A DNA stretch of 64,000 bases from positions 2,418,001 through 2,482,000 of the forward strand of contig NC_016604.1 in the NCBI RefSeq assembly GCF_000230895.2, given 5' to 3'. The notes beneath the pieces are model-generated. The model was not told the origin of the DNA, did not search any database, and worked only from the letters and a program-made list of their open reading frames with translations. Each line of letters begins with the position of its first letter. Position 1 is the stretch's first letter. Positions 35,090 to 44,847 of the stretch are shown one piece after another. The DNA comes from Mycolicibacterium rhodesiae NBB3. GTDB taxonomy: Bacteria > Actinomycetota > Actinomycetes > Mycobacteriales > Mycobacteriaceae. Made by a program: the position numbers and the translations under genes.

Positions 35090-35719
35090 ATGCTCTACGT
35101 GACGGCCGCGGTCACTCCGAAGGGGGAACGAAGGCGCTATGCACTGGTCAGCGCCGCTGCCGACCTGCTCTGTGAAGGTGGGTTCGACGCGGTGCGACAC
35201 CGGGCGGTGGCCCGTCGCGCCGGACTGCCCTTGGCATCGACGACGTACTACTTCTCCTCGCTCGAAGACTTGATCGCGAAGGCCGTCGAGTATGCCGGGA
35301 CGCGTGAGGCCGAACAGTTGAAGCGCAGAGTCGGCGCTTTGTCTAGGCGGCGCCGCGGCGCGGAATCGACGGCCGACATCTTGGTCGACCTTCTGGTCGG
35401 TGAGGCGAACGGGTTGCGCGTCACCGAACAGTTGATCTCACGCTACGAGCGCTACATCGCGTGTGCACGCCAACCGGGACTGCGCGATATCGAGCGGCGC
35501 ATTCTGCAGCAGCGCACCGATGCGGTCGTCGAGGTCGTCGCGCGTTCCGGACGGTCGGTACGGGTGGAATTGCTCACGGCGTTGGTGTGCGCGGTCGATG
35601 GTGCTGTGGTCGCGGCGCTGGTGGGTGACGGTGACGGCCCCCGCGCGACCGCGCGCGCGACGTTGATCGACGTGATAGACGTGCTGGCCCCGATCGACGA
35701 ACACGTCGCCCAGGTGTGA
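35090..35719 (+). CDS. TetR-family regulator (Rv0775-like)
   Basis: 209 residues from ATG 35090; GTG 35099 is an alternative. The HTH is ERRRYALVSAAADLLCEGG, VRHRAVARRAGLPLASTTYYFSSLEDLIAKAVEY. It is divergent from the esterase gene (96 bp apart) and matches the M. tuberculosis order. A short ATGCTG...CAGCAT dyad lies just before the start, but it is weak. Confidence 0.9.
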   Translation: MLYVTAAVTPKGERRRYALVSAAADLLCEGGFDAVRHRAVARRAGLPLASTTYYFSSLEDLIAKAVEYAGTREAEQLKRRVGALSRRRRGAESTADILVDLLVGEANGLRVTEQLISRYERYIACARQPGLRDIERRILQQRTDAVVEVVARSGRSVRVELLTALVCAVDGAVVAALVGDGDGPRATARATLIDVIDVLAPIDEHVAQV

Positions 35720-35761
35720 TGGAACGTTTGCGCGCTTCGCATGGTGGATAACTAGCTTCGG

Positions 35762-36778
35762 ATGAGATTCACCAGGGTTCTCGACGGCGCTCTGGACCGT
35801 TCGGTGGCGCTCGGCTACACGAAGATCGGTTCGCGACTGCGACGGACGTGGTGGCCGCCCGACCCCCGTCCAAACGCCATGGCGGGGAAGCGGGTTCTTG
35901 TCACGGGTGCGACGGGAGGTATCGGCGAGGCGATCGCCCGTTCGTTCGCCGAACTCGATGCGACCGTGCACCTGTTGGGTCGCAACGCAGACAAAGTGAG
36001 GCGGGCGGCAGGTGAGATCCGGCGTGCGGTGCCCGGTGCGGTCGTGATCGACGAGGTCTGCGACGTCTCCGACCTCGACGCGGTGCGTGCCTGGTGCGAC
36101 GACCTCGACGCGCGAATCGACGAGCTGCACGGGGTGGTGCACAACGCGGGCGCGATGCCCAAGCATCGCGTCGAGACGCCGCAGGGCCATGAGACTCAAC
36201 TGGCCTGCCATGTCCTTGGTCCGCACCTGATGACGGAACGACTCCTGCCGTTGCTTCGCGACGCAGAGGGCGCGTCGGTGGTGTTCATGTCGTCGGGCGG
36301 CATGTACACCACACCGTCCCCCGCAAGCGGGAGGTACCCCCAGTCGGCCGACGACATGGAGTCGAAATCCGGTGATTACAACGGTGTTCGTGTTTACGCC
36401 CGGACCAAGCGAATGCAGGTGGTGCTCGCCGACGCGTGGGCGTCGAGGTTGTCGGGTGACGACATCCGAGTCGAGAGTATGCATCCGGGTTGGGTCGAGA
36501 CTCCCGGCGTCGCCGACGCGCTGCCGGTTTTCCGAGTGGTGACAAGGCCATTGCTGCGCGATACTGCAGACGGCGCGGATACTGCGGTGTGGCTGGTCGC
36601 CACTCGGCCTGAGTCTGCGCCTGGCCATTTCTGGCACGACAGGGCCCAGCGGCCAACGACGTTCGGCTGGCAACGATCCGAAGATCGCCAAGAGGTTGTC
36701 CGATTTCTCGACGCGGTGTCGTCGATGACAGGGACAATGCGGTTCAACGCCAACTGGCAGGAGACCCAGCATGACTAA
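35762..36778 (+). CDS. Short-chain dehydrogenase/reductase (DHRS12-like) with a repeat-derived insert
   Basis: 338 residues. The first 40 residues are a basic/aromatic extension; GKRVLVTGATGGIG is the cofactor site, VVHNAGAM the NAG motif, FMSSGGMYT the serine, and YARTKRMQ the Tyr-Lys pair. Between MYT and the ADDM block, about 11 residues (PSPASGRYPQS) are encoded by a GC-rich palindromic sequence (36317-36343), which relatives seem to lack. It overlaps the permease start by 8 nt. Confidence 0.88.
   Translation: MRFTRVLDGALDRSVALGYTKIGSRLRRTWWPPDPRPNAMAGKRVLVTGATGGIGEAIARSFAELDATVHLLGRNADKVRRAAGEIRRAVPGAVVIDEVCDVSDLDAVRAWCDDLDARIDELHGVVHNAGAMPKHRVETPQGHETQLACHVLGPHLMTERLLPLLRDAEGASVVFMSSGGMYTTPSPASGRYPQSADDMESKSGDYNGVRVYARTKRMQVVLADAWASRLSGDDIRVESMHPGWVETPGVADALPVFRVVTRPLLRDTADGADTAVWLVATRPESAPGHFWHDRAQRPTTFGWQRSEDRQEVVRFLDAVSSMTGTMRFNANWQETQHD
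36317..36343. repeat. Short palindromic repeat element inside a coding region
   Basis: CCCCCGCAAGCGGGAGGTACC-type sequence forms a CCCGCAAGCGGG hairpin. I recall near-identical elements scattered between genes in many mycobacteria. Here it sits in frame in an SDR gene and does not break it. Confidence 0.45.
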
Positions 36779-38198
36779 GCCCGACACCGCGGAGCAGCAG
36801 CCCGAACTCAAGAGGGTGATGGGCCCGGGACTGTTGCTGCTCTTTGTCGTCGGCGACATTCTCGGCACCGGCGTCTACGCCTTGACCGGGCAGGTCGCCG
36901 GTGAGGTCGGCGGTGCGGCCTGGCTACCTTTCCTGATCGCGTTCCTGATCGCGACCATCACCGCATTCTCTTACCTGGAACTGGTCACCAAGTACCCGCA
37001 GGCGGCAGGTGCGGCGCTCTACGCGCACAAGGCATTCGGCATCCACTTCTTCACCTTCCTGGTCGCCTTCGTCGTCATGTGTTCGGGCATCACCTCGGCG
37101 TCGACAGCGTCTCAGGCATTCGCCTCCAACCTGATCAAGGGCTTCGGATTGGACTGGGGCAAGATCGGCATCGCGGCCATCGCGCTGTTGTTCATGGCCG
37201 GCCTCGCGGCAGTCAACTTCCGGGGTGTCAGCGAAAGCGTGAAGCTCAACGTCGGGTTGACCATCATTGAGATCACCGGCCTTCTCTTGGTCATCGTGGT
37301 CGGACTGTGGGCGTTCACCCAGGGCGGCGACAACCTCGACTTCTCCCGGGTGATCCTCTTCGAAAACGAGGGCGAGCGAAGCACTTTCGTCGCGGTCACC
37401 GCAGCGACATCGCTGGCCTTTTTCGCAATGGTCGGCTTCGAGGACTCGGTGAACATGGCCGAGGAGACCAAGGACCCGGTGCGGATCTTCCCGAAGGTTC
37501 TGTTGAGCGGGTTGACCATTGCCGGCATCGTCTATGTGCTGGTCTCGATCATCGCGGTGGCGTTGGTACCGATCGGCGACCTGACGGCGAGCAAGACGCC
37601 GCTCGTCGACGTGGTCGAGGCCGCCGCACCCGGACTGCCGATCGGCACACTCTTTCCGTTCATCACGATGTTCGCGGTGTCGAATACCGCTCTGATCAAC
37701 ATGCTGATGGCCAGCAGGCTCATCTACGGTATGGCGCGTCAGCACGTGCTGCCCCCCGTGTTGGGGTCGGTACACAAGACACGACGCACTCCGTGGGTGG
37801 CCATTCTGTTCACGACCGCGGTCGCGTTCGGGTTGATCTTCTACGTGTCCGCGTTCGCCAGTGATTCCGCGATTTCGGTACTGGGCGGCACGACGTCGCT
37901 CTTACTGCTGGCAGTGTTCGCGATGGTCAACATCGCGGTCCTGGTACTGCGCCGCGACGTGAAGAACACCGGCGGACATTTCAAGACGCCGACCGTGCTT
38001 CCCGTGATCGGTTGCATCGCCTCGCTGTATCTGGTGACGCCGTTGTCCGGACGGCCGGGAACGCAATACCTGCTCGCCGGGATCCTGCTGGTGACCGGGA
38101 TCGTGCTGTTCGGCATCACCGTGCTGATCAACAAGCAACTCGGTATCAAGACCATAGGCATCACCGATCCGACCCACCTGGCTGAGACGCCTGACTAG
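36771..38198 (+). CDS. APC-family amino acid/polyamine permease
   Basis: 475 residues with about 12 TM segments. The first is near residues 22-42 (LLLLFVVGDILGTGVYALTG), holding the GxGVYA-like substrate motif of APC transporters, and the conserved TM6 block is FFAMVGFEDSVNMAEETKDP. It imports or exchanges an amino acid or amine across the inner membrane. It is coupled to the SDR by an 8-nt overlap. The substrate cannot be told from sequence. Confidence 0.92.
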   Translation: MTKPDTAEQQPELKRVMGPGLLLLFVVGDILGTGVYALTGQVAGEVGGAAWLPFLIAFLIATITAFSYLELVTKYPQAAGAALYAHKAFGIHFFTFLVAFVVMCSGITSASTASQAFASNLIKGFGLDWGKIGIAAIALLFMAGLAAVNFRGVSESVKLNVGLTIIEITGLLLVIVVGLWAFTQGGDNLDFSRVILFENEGERSTFVAVTAATSLAFFAMVGFEDSVNMAEETKDPVRIFPKVLLSGLTIAGIVYVLVSIIAVALVPIGDLTASKTPLVDVVEAAAPGLPIGTLFPFITMFAVSNTALINMLMASRLIYGMARQHVLPPVLGSVHKTRRTPWVAILFTTAVAFGLIFYVSAFASDSAISVLGGTTSLLLLAVFAMVNIAVLVLRRDVKNTGGHFKTPTVLPVIGCIASLYLVTPLSGRPGTQYLLAGILLVTGIVLFGITVLINKQLGIKTIGITDPTHLAETPD

Positions 38199-38199
38199 T

Positions 38200-39057
38200 T
38201 CACAATCGGTACAGCCGCTCGCGGATGGTTTTCACCTCTTGCTGAACCTCGGCGAGAAGCGTGTCGATTCGCGTAAGACGTTCGTGGAGTTCGTCGTTGG
38301 GCGGCGGCACCACCTTTCGCCGTGGCGCCGGCACCTGATCCGGCCGTAGGCTCGGGGTGACGATGTAGCCGGTATCTGCGTCGCCGTAGATACTCACATC
38401 GTCGGGTCTGCTGTACCAGTACAGCGCGACGTACGCGCACATCACGGCGTCGACGGGATCCTCGTCCCGGTCGAGCTGCGCCGGCTTCGTCGCGGCCTCG
38501 ACTCGCTTGCGCAGCTCCACCCAGGCCACGCTGCGGTTCGGGCGCAGCCGCGGTGTGGCATCGTCGAGCCCCTCGATGAAGGTCATCAGCTTCAGCAGTT
38601 CGCGCTGACGGTCGCCGAACGCTCCCTTCTTGTACTTCAGCGTTTTGTCGAGTCCGAACAGGACGATGGTGGCGGGGTGGGGATAGACCTCGATGGCCCG
38701 GCGGCTCGACGACGAGGCGGGATCGGTGTCGAGATCCAACGCGGCTGCGAGGGTGCCGGCGCGCGGGGGATTGAACAGGGGATTGCCGGTATGCGCGGGA
38801 TAGGCCCCCGCATCGAACTTCTGAAAGTCGCGGTTGTACGCGGTTTCCGCGGGTCGGAACCCGCTGGGTGTGTTGACGATCAGCGGGGCGTCGAAGCCCA
38901 CCACGCAGTCCCCGCTGGTGAACGGTGCTATCGAATCGATGATGTCAGCGTCGTCCTTGGCGATACCCACGTGGAGCAGGCGTCCGTTGAGGTCGATAGC
39001 GGCGACGCCGGTCTGCTTCTTCTCACCCCAGGCAAGATCGAGCCCAACAAAGTGCAT
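38200..39057 (-). CDS. DUF429-family protein (Rv0776c-like)
   Basis: 285 residues. It starts FVGLDLAWGEKKQTGVAAID, then VVGFDAPLIV and AIEVYPHPAT, with RDEDPVDAVMCAYVAL near 205. The acidic residues are set as in RNase-H/actin-like folds predicted for DUF429. The C-terminus is a coiled coil (ELHERLTRIDTLLAEVQQEVKTIRERL). The function is unknown. It is convergent with the permease gene, with 1 nt between. Confidence 0.82.
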   Translation of the reverse strand: MHFVGLDLAWGEKKQTGVAAIDLNGRLLHVGIAKDDADIIDSIAPFTSGDCVVGFDAPLIVNTPSGFRPAETAYNRDFQKFDAGAYPAHTGNPLFNPPRAGTLAAALDLDTDPASSSSRRAIEVYPHPATIVLFGLDKTLKYKKGAFGDRQRELLKLMTFIEGLDDATPRLRPNRSVAWVELRKRVEAATKPAQLDRDEDPVDAVMCAYVALYWYSRPDDVSIYGDADTGYIVTPSLRPDQVPAPRRKVVPPPNDELHERLTRIDTLLAEVQQEVKTIRERLYRL

Positions 39058-39125
39058 ACCGGCTACCTTGCCCTATTCGTCCTGCCCTATTTGTGCTCCT
39101 GGCCGCCGCCGTAAGCTGTGTGTTT

Positions 39126-40544
39126 GTGACGATCCCAAACGTGCTGGCCAACCGCTACGCGAGCGATGAGATGGTGGCCATCTGGTCGCCGGAGGCCAAG
39201 GTCGTTGCCGAGCGTCGGCTGTGGCTGGCGGTGCTGCACGCCCAGGCAGAATTGGGTGTCGACGTGCCGTCCGGCGTCGTCGAGGACTACGAGCGAGTGC
39301 TCGAGGACGTCGACCTGTCGTCGATCGCCGCGCGCGAGCGGGTGACCCGGCACGACGTCAAGGCACGGATCGAGGAATACAACGCGCTGGCCGGCCACGA
39401 GCACGTGCACAAGGGCATGACTTCTCGGGATCTCACCGAGAACGTCGAGCAGCTGCAGATCCGTCGGTCGTTGGAGCTGGTCTTCTCGCATGGTGTCGCG
39501 GTGGTGGCGCGGCTCGCCGAGCGTGCCGTCGTGTATCGCGATCTCGTGATGGCGGGGCGCTCGCACAATGTTGCCGCCCAGGCGACGACGTTGGGTAAGC
39601 GATTCGCATCGGCCGCCGAAGAGCTGCTAGTCGCGCTGAATCGGCTGCGCTCGTTGATCGACCGCTATCCGCTGCGCGGCATCAAAGGCCCGATGGGCAC
39701 AGCGCAGGACATGCTGGACCTGTTCGACGGCGACACGGAGCGACTCGCTGTGCTCGAAGCGCGGATTGCCGAATTCCTTGGCTTCACAGAGATTTTCACT
39801 AGCGTCGGCCAGGTATACCCACGTTCGTTGGACCACGACGTCGTCTCCGCTTTGGTGCAGGTGGGCGCCGGCCCGTCGTCGATGGCGCACACGATCAGGC
39901 TGATGGCAGGCCATGAACTGGTGACGGAGGGCTTCGCGCCCGGCCAGGTCGGCTCGTCGGCGATGCCGCACAAGATGAACACCCGCTCGTGCGAGCGAGT
40001 CAACGGCCTGCAAGTGGTGCTGCGGGGTTACGCATCGATGGCTGCCGAACTCGCGGGCGCCCAATGGAACGAGGGCGATGTGTTCTGTTCGGTGGTGCGG
40101 CGGGTCGCGTTACCCGATGCGTTCTTCGCCATCGACGGACAGACCGAGACATTCCTGACGGTGCTCGACGAATTCGGCGCCTATCCGGCGGTGATCCAGC
40201 GGGAGTTGGATCGCTACTTGCCGTTCTTGGCGACGACTCGCATTCTGATTGCGGCAGTTCGAGCGGGTGTGGGTCGCGAGACCGCGCACGAGGTGATCAA
40301 GGAACATGCCGTCGCAGTCGCATTGGCGATGCGCGAGAAAGGGCAGGAACCGGATCTACTGGATCGCCTGGCCTCAGACCCGCGTCTACCGCTGGACCGC
40401 GTGGAGTTAGACGCGGCGCTGGCGGACAAGCAGGCGTTCACGGGCGCAGCGGGCGACCAGGTGGACCGGGTCGTCAATGCGGTCGACGAGCTGGTCGGCC
40501 GCTATCCCGAGGCAGCGAAGTACACGTCGGGCGCGATTCTGTGA
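39126..40544 (+). CDS. purB: Adenylosuccinate lyase PurB
   Basis: 472 residues from GTG 39126, the same length as the M. tuberculosis protein; upstream in-frame residues are not needed. Motifs include [24 protein letters not shown] and the signature [12 protein letters not shown] with the catalytic Ser. It acts twice in purine synthesis, cutting SAICAR and adenylosuccinate to release fumarate. It is the housekeeping relative of the lyase at 5.0-6.4 kb. The next gene overlaps by 4 nt. Confidence 0.98.
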   Translation: MTIPNVLANRYASDEMVAIWSPEAKVVAERRLWLAVLHAQAELGVDVPSGVVEDYERVLEDVDLSSIAARERVTRHDVKARIEEYNALAGHEHVHKGMTSRDLTENVEQLQIRRSLELVFSHGVAVVARLAERAVVYRDLVMAGRSHNVAAQATTLGKRFASAAEELLVALNRLRSLIDRYPLRGIKGPMGTAQDMLDLFDGDTERLAVLEARIAEFLGFTEIFTSVGQVYPRSLDHDVVSALVQVGAGPSSMAHTIRLMAGHELVTEGFAPGQVGSSAMPHKMNTRSCERVNGLQVVLRGYASMAAELAGAQWNEGDVFCSVVRRVALPDAFFAIDGQTETFLTVLDEFGAYPAVIQRELDRYLPFLATTRILIAAVRAGVGRETAHEVIKEHAVAVALAMREKGQEPDLLDRLASDPRLPLDRVELDAALADKQAFTGAAGDQVDRVVNAVDELVGRYPEAAKYTSGAIL

Positions 40545-41776
40545 CATCGTTGGCGGGCGGGGTCGCCGAGATCGACTTCACCGATCTGGATAATTTCGCC
40601 AACGGTTTTCCGCACGAGCTGTTCGCCGTGCACCGTCGCGAGGCGCCCGTCTACTGGCATGAGCCGACAGTCAACACACCCGATGGCGAGGGCTTCTGGT
40701 CCGTCGCCACACATGCCGAAACCCTTGCGGTGTTTCGGGATCCGGAGACCTACTCGTCGGTGACAGGCGGCTCGCGTCCCTTCGGCGGCACGCTGTTGCA
40801 GGACCTGGCGGTCGCCGGGCAGGTGCTCAACATGATGGACGACCCGCGCCATTCGCACATCCGCCGGCTTGTCAGCTCGGGTCTGACGCCGCGGATGATC
40901 GCCCGCGTCGAGGACGATCTGCGAACCCGCGCCCGTCGGCTGCTGGATGAGGTGACGCCGGGGGAGCCGCTCGACTTCCTGGTCGACGTGGCCGCCGAGC
41001 TGCCGATGCAGATGATCTGCATCCTGCTGGGAGTTCCCGAGTCCGAACGACATTGGCTATTCAAGGCGATCGAGCCGCAGTTCGATTTCGGTGGCTCCCG
41101 CAAGGCGTCGGTGGGGCAGCTGACGCCCGAGGAGGCGGGCTCCCGGATGTACACCTACGGCCAGGAGTTGATCGCGTCGAAGCGGGCCGAGCCGACCGAT
41201 GACATGCTCTCGGTCGTCGCGAACGCAACGGTGGAGGACGAGAGCCTGTCGGATCTCGAGCTGTATCTGTTCTTCAGTCTGCTGTTCAGTGCCGGTGCGG
41301 AAACGACGCGAAATGCCGTTGCAGGCGGACTCTTGGCGCTGGTCGAGCATCCTGATCAGTTACAGGCTTTGCGCGCCGATCTGGAGCAGCTACCCACCGC
41401 GGTCGAGGAGATGGTGCGGTGGACGTCGCCGTCGCCATCGAAACGCCGCACCGCGACCCGTGACGTCGAGCTGGCCGGCTGCCAGATCACGGCCGGCCAG
41501 AAGGTGCAGATCTGGGAAGGGTCGGCCAACCGCGACGCTCTGGTGTTCGCCGAACCCGACGCATTCGACATCACGCGTAAACCGAATCCGCACTTGGGTT
41601 TCGGGCAGGGCGTGCATTACTGCCTGGGCGCCAATCTGGCGCGCCTCGAGCTGCGGGTGCTCTACGAGGAGTTACTGACCCGCTTCAGTTCCGCGCGGCT
41701 CGTCAAGCCGGTGGAGTGGACGCGGAGCAATCGGCACACCGGTATTCGTCATCTGGTGGTCGACCTACGGCCGTGA
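40541..41776 (+). CDS. cyp126: Cytochrome P450 CYP126
   Basis: 411 residues from GTG 40541, overlapping the purB stop. I-helix [12 protein letters not shown], ExxR in [16 protein letters not shown], heme loop [17 protein letters not shown]. Sequence and position match Rv0778 (CYP126). The natural substrate is unknown. Coupling to purB is odd in function but conserved in mycobacteria. The TDT transporter gene overlaps its stop by 4 nt. Confidence 0.94.
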   Translation: MTSLAGGVAEIDFTDLDNFANGFPHELFAVHRREAPVYWHEPTVNTPDGEGFWSVATHAETLAVFRDPETYSSVTGGSRPFGGTLLQDLAVAGQVLNMMDDPRHSHIRRLVSSGLTPRMIARVEDDLRTRARRLLDEVTPGEPLDFLVDVAAELPMQMICILLGVPESERHWLFKAIEPQFDFGGSRKASVGQLTPEEAGSRMYTYGQELIASKRAEPTDDMLSVVANATVEDESLSDLELYLFFSLLFSAGAETTRNAVAGGLLALVEHPDQLQALRADLEQLPTAVEEMVRWTSPSPSKRRTATRDVELAGCQITAGQKVQIWEGSANRDALVFAEPDAFDITRKPNPHLGFGQGVHYCLGANLARLELRVLYEELLTRFSSARLVKPVEWTRSNRHTGIRHLVVDLRP

Positions 41777-42690
41777 GACCCGACGTATTTGCAGCGGTCA
41801 TGGCGACCGGCATCGTGTCGATCGCGGCTGCGGATCACGGCTTCCACGTCATCAGTGACGTCCTGATTGTCCTCGCGGCGGTGACGTTACCGGTGCTGAT
41901 GGTCCTTTCGGCCAGGGCGTGGCACGGGCTCGACATGCGCGATCCCAACGTGACGCTCGCACTGTTCACGTATGTGGCCGCGTGTGCGGTCGTGGGCGCA
42001 CGGCTGAGTGAGTATCACATCGTGCTGTGGGTGTTGGGGGGCATGGCAATCCAGGGCTGGCTGACGGTACTACCCCTCGCGATCCGCTCGATGTGGCCGC
42101 TCCGATGGACGGGACTGCGCGACCGCGCGCGCGGCGGGTGGGAGCTTGCCGCCGTCGCAACGTCGGGGCTGGCCATCGTCTGGGCCGGCCTGGGCATCCT
42201 GTTCTGGGCGTTCATCTTCTGGGTGCTGGGTCTGTGTCTCTACGTGGTGATGACCACGTTGGTGCTGTGGCGCGTGCGGCACGATGCGTCGTCGCCGGAG
42301 CTGGTTCAGCCCGACGTTTGGATTCTCATGGGCGGCATCGCGATTGCGACGCTGGCCGGTGATCATCTGCACCGCATTCTGCTTCCCGGGCCGATCGCCG
42401 ACGCCGTGCGACTGGTGACGATTGGGACCTGGATTGTCGCGACGATGTGGATTCCGGTACTGCTCTACGTGGCCTTCCGGCGTTCGGTGGGACTCGATTG
42501 GCCCGCGGTGTTCCCGCTCGGGATGTACTCGTCGGCGACGTATGCGATGGCCGTGGAAACCGGTTGGCGATGGTTCGTCGTGGTGTCGCTGGCGTTCTTC
42601 TGGATTGCGTTTGCGGCCTGGCTCGTCGTTGCCGTCGGAGTGCTCAGACAGTGGCCGCAGTGGCGAGAGCGTCGGACATCAGCACACTGA
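41773..42690 (+). CDS. TDT-family membrane transporter (TehA/SLAC1-like)
   Basis: 305 residues from GTG 41773 (GTGA overlap); a longer start at 41716 would lie well inside cyp126. About 9-10 TM segments are visible. The N-terminal [14 protein letters not shown] block is typical of the tellurite-resistance/dicarboxylate transporter family. Such proteins form anion channels or efflux systems. It overlaps the convergent ESX-type gene by 47 nt at the 3' end. Confidence 0.85.
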   Translation: MRPDVFAAVMATGIVSIAAADHGFHVISDVLIVLAAVTLPVLMVLSARAWHGLDMRDPNVTLALFTYVAACAVVGARLSEYHIVLWVLGGMAIQGWLTVLPLAIRSMWPLRWTGLRDRARGGWELAAVATSGLAIVWAGLGILFWAFIFWVLGLCLYVVMTTLVLWRVRHDASSPELVQPDVWILMGGIAIATLAGDHLHRILLPGPIADAVRLVTIGTWIVATMWIPVLLYVAFRRSVGLDWPAVFPLGMYSSATYAMAVETGWRWFVVVSLAFFWIAFAAWLVVAVGVLRQWPQWRERRTSAH

Positions 42691-44845
42691 GGTGCTGCCA
42701 GTAGATCCAATCGGCAATGGCGGCACGCTGATCGGCGGGATCGGTCGCGGTGTGCGCGCGGTGCAGAGCCAATTCTTGCGCGTGGTCGGCGTAGCTCACG
42801 AACGCGGCGAGCTGCACGGCGGCCCGGTCGGGAACGTTGCTCAGAAGCGGGCGGAACACCTCGAACCACAGTTGCGAACGCTGGTCCTCTGGGGCGTTGG
42901 CGTCGGTGGGGGGCGGCGGCAACAGGTCCGACAGACCGGAGCTACTCACTGCGGCCAACTTGATCGCGGTGCCGGGCGAAATCACCTGCAGGCGGTGTCG
43001 GCCATCCATGTTCCCGTTGTCTGGGATGTCGTCGGGGCGCAGCACGATCTTGGGCGCCCCGGGGTCGAATCCCTTGAACTGGTCTTCGGTGGCAATGACC
43101 GCGCGAAGATCCGTGTCATGGTGTTGGGCCCAACCATGAAGCGCCAGAATCGGATACGTGGCCCAGCTACCACGGACGGCGGCAGGGATGCTCTCGTCGG
43201 CGGTGGCCATTCTGACTTGTTCGGGCAGGTTGACGCTCTCGGGTATGTAGCCGAGACCGTAGTTGTTGGCGACGACGATGGTTCCGTCCTTCGCGAGGCC
43301 GGTGAGCCAGAAGAATCCGACGTCGGTGACGCCGGCGTTGAGGGCGGCGGCGATGCGTTGAGCGAGCATTACGGGGTCGTTACCGGTCGAACGGCGCAGA
43401 GCGCCCGCTGTCGCCGCTGCGGCGGCTGCTTCGCGGTGCGCGCGTGCGGTCGAAACCGGCACTGGCGCAGGGGCTCCCACTGCGCTAGCGCCTGCGGCAG
43501 CGGCGGCAGATGGGACGCTTGGTCCGACGGGACCTGCAGGAGCGACGGGTGCCGCAGGTGCCGGTGTCGGTGGTGGACCGAGCGGCATCGGCGAGCTCGG
43601 CGCGGGCGCGGAGGTGGGCGGCACGGGTGCGACCGGCGCTGGTGCGCCAGCGGCCGGTCCCGCCGCAGAGGAGGTCTGAGACGTTGTCGCTGCAGCGGGA
43701 GCATCCGCAACTGCGGGGGCGGCGAGCGGCTGCGGGGTCGGAGCGGAGCCCATGGGTACAGCTGGTTGCGTTGGCGGGATTGGCGTTTGGGCCGCGGCCT
43801 TTGCGGCAGCTTCGGTCATCGACCGTTGGAACTCTGTTAGCTGTTGCGTCGGCGTCGACGGAGTTGCGCTCGGAGTGTTGGGCGCCGTCGGTGTGGTCGC
43901 CGCTGGCGCTGAGGGTGTGGACAGCGGGCTCGACGGTGTTCCGATACTCGGAGTGGTCGGTGCACTGGGAGCGCTGGGGGCGCCGGGCATTCCAGGAAGC
44001 CCAGGCATGCCAGGAAATCCGGGACCAGGTGCTGGCGGAGGTGCTTCGGCGGCTGGGGCTGCGGGCGGTAGTGGCGCTGGCTCAATCGTTCCGGGCGCCC
44101 CAGGTTTGTTGGATACGGGTGCGGGATCTGCTGGGAGGGACTCCGATGGCGGGGCACCGGGCTCGATTACGCCTTGACCATCGGGGGCATTCGTTTCCGG
44201 CTCGGGGATATTGGCGGAAGGAACTGGCGGTGCAGGCGCAAGGGGTTCGATGTCGCCGGGAGCACCAGGGAGATTTCCCGGTGGCGGTGGCGCAAGAGGT
44301 TCGTTATCGGAAACCAGTTGAACCCTAGGATCGCCTTCTATCTCCGTATCGGGCGGCGTCTCACCCGTCAACTTGAAGCGTTCTTGGGCTATCGCCGCGA
44401 CATTTTCTGAGCGTGTTCCTTCGATAACAGAACGGATATCGGTCAACTTTGAATCCGCCGAAGCCTCAGAGTCGTTCTGGATGTCGGCGATCCTCTGATT
44501 GGCTTCGATTGTGTTGTCGATAATCTCATTCTTGGCTCGCACCACTGCGTCCCGGCAATCTTTGAACAGCTGTGCCGATGCATCCAGTTGTTGCCTCAGC
44601 GAATCGAGATCGGTGATTCGCTGATCTAGATTTCGTGAAGCTGCTGTCGAGCCGCCGCCGGACCAAGTCCCAGCCCCACCGAACAACTGCGTTCGTTCGC
44701 TCTTGGCCGACTCTAGCTGGTCAGCCACTGACTTCGACGCAGTGTCAAACGAGTCTGCGCAGGCTCCGAGCGTGTCCTCATCGACATCAGGCCACGCTGG
44801 CGGATCCGTCAAGCCGTACGGATCTTCTGGCCTCCCGAGACCCAT
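42644..44845 (-). CDS. Large Pro/Ala-rich protein with WxG-type N-terminus, ESX-associated
   Basis: 733 residues from ATG 44845, which has a GGGAG site and follows the previous stop by 2 nt. Residues 20-155 are a helical hairpin with W61-S-G63 at the turn, like WXG/PPE-type secreted proteins. Residues about 165-480 are Pro/Ala/Ser-rich. The C-terminal domain (about 485-733) has ANNYGLGYIPESVNLPEQV and DESIPAAVRGSWATYPILALHGWA, resembling EspK/Rv3899c-type C-termini from memory. No signal peptide is present. It is probably a type VII secretion substrate or chaperone partner. Confidence 0.75.
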   Translation of the reverse strand: MGLGRPEDPYGLTDPPAWPDVDEDTLGACADSFDTASKSVADQLESAKSERTQLFGGAGTWSGGGSTAASRNLDQRITDLDSLRQQLDASAQLFKDCRDAVVRAKNEIIDNTIEANQRIADIQNDSEASADSKLTDIRSVIEGTRSENVAAIAQERFKLTGETPPDTEIEGDPRVQLVSDNEPLAPPPPGNLPGAPGDIEPLAPAPPVPSANIPEPETNAPDGQGVIEPGAPPSESLPADPAPVSNKPGAPGTIEPAPLPPAAPAAEAPPPAPGPGFPGMPGLPGMPGAPSAPSAPTTPSIGTPSSPLSTPSAPAATTPTAPNTPSATPSTPTQQLTEFQRSMTEAAAKAAAQTPIPPTQPAVPMGSAPTPQPLAAPAVADAPAAATTSQTSSAAGPAAGAPAPVAPVPPTSAPAPSSPMPLGPPPTPAPAAPVAPAGPVGPSVPSAAAAAGASAVGAPAPVPVSTARAHREAAAAAATAGALRRSTGNDPVMLAQRIAAALNAGVTDVGFFWLTGLAKDGTIVVANNYGLGYIPESVNLPEQVRMATADESIPAAVRGSWATYPILALHGWAQHHDTDLRAVIATEDQFKGFDPGAPKIVLRPDDIPDNGNMDGRHRLQVISPGTAIKLAAVSSSGLSDLLPPPPTDANAPEDQRSQLWFEVFRPLLSNVPDRAAVQLAAFVSYADHAQELALHRAHTATDPADQRAAIADWIYWQHLSVLMSDALATAATV

Positions 44846-44847
44846 AG

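Noticed and set aside
35050..35090. ATGCTG...CAGCAT dyad before the TetR gene at 35.1 kb
   Set aside because: Only 6-bp arms with a 15-bp spacer; too weak to call an operator.
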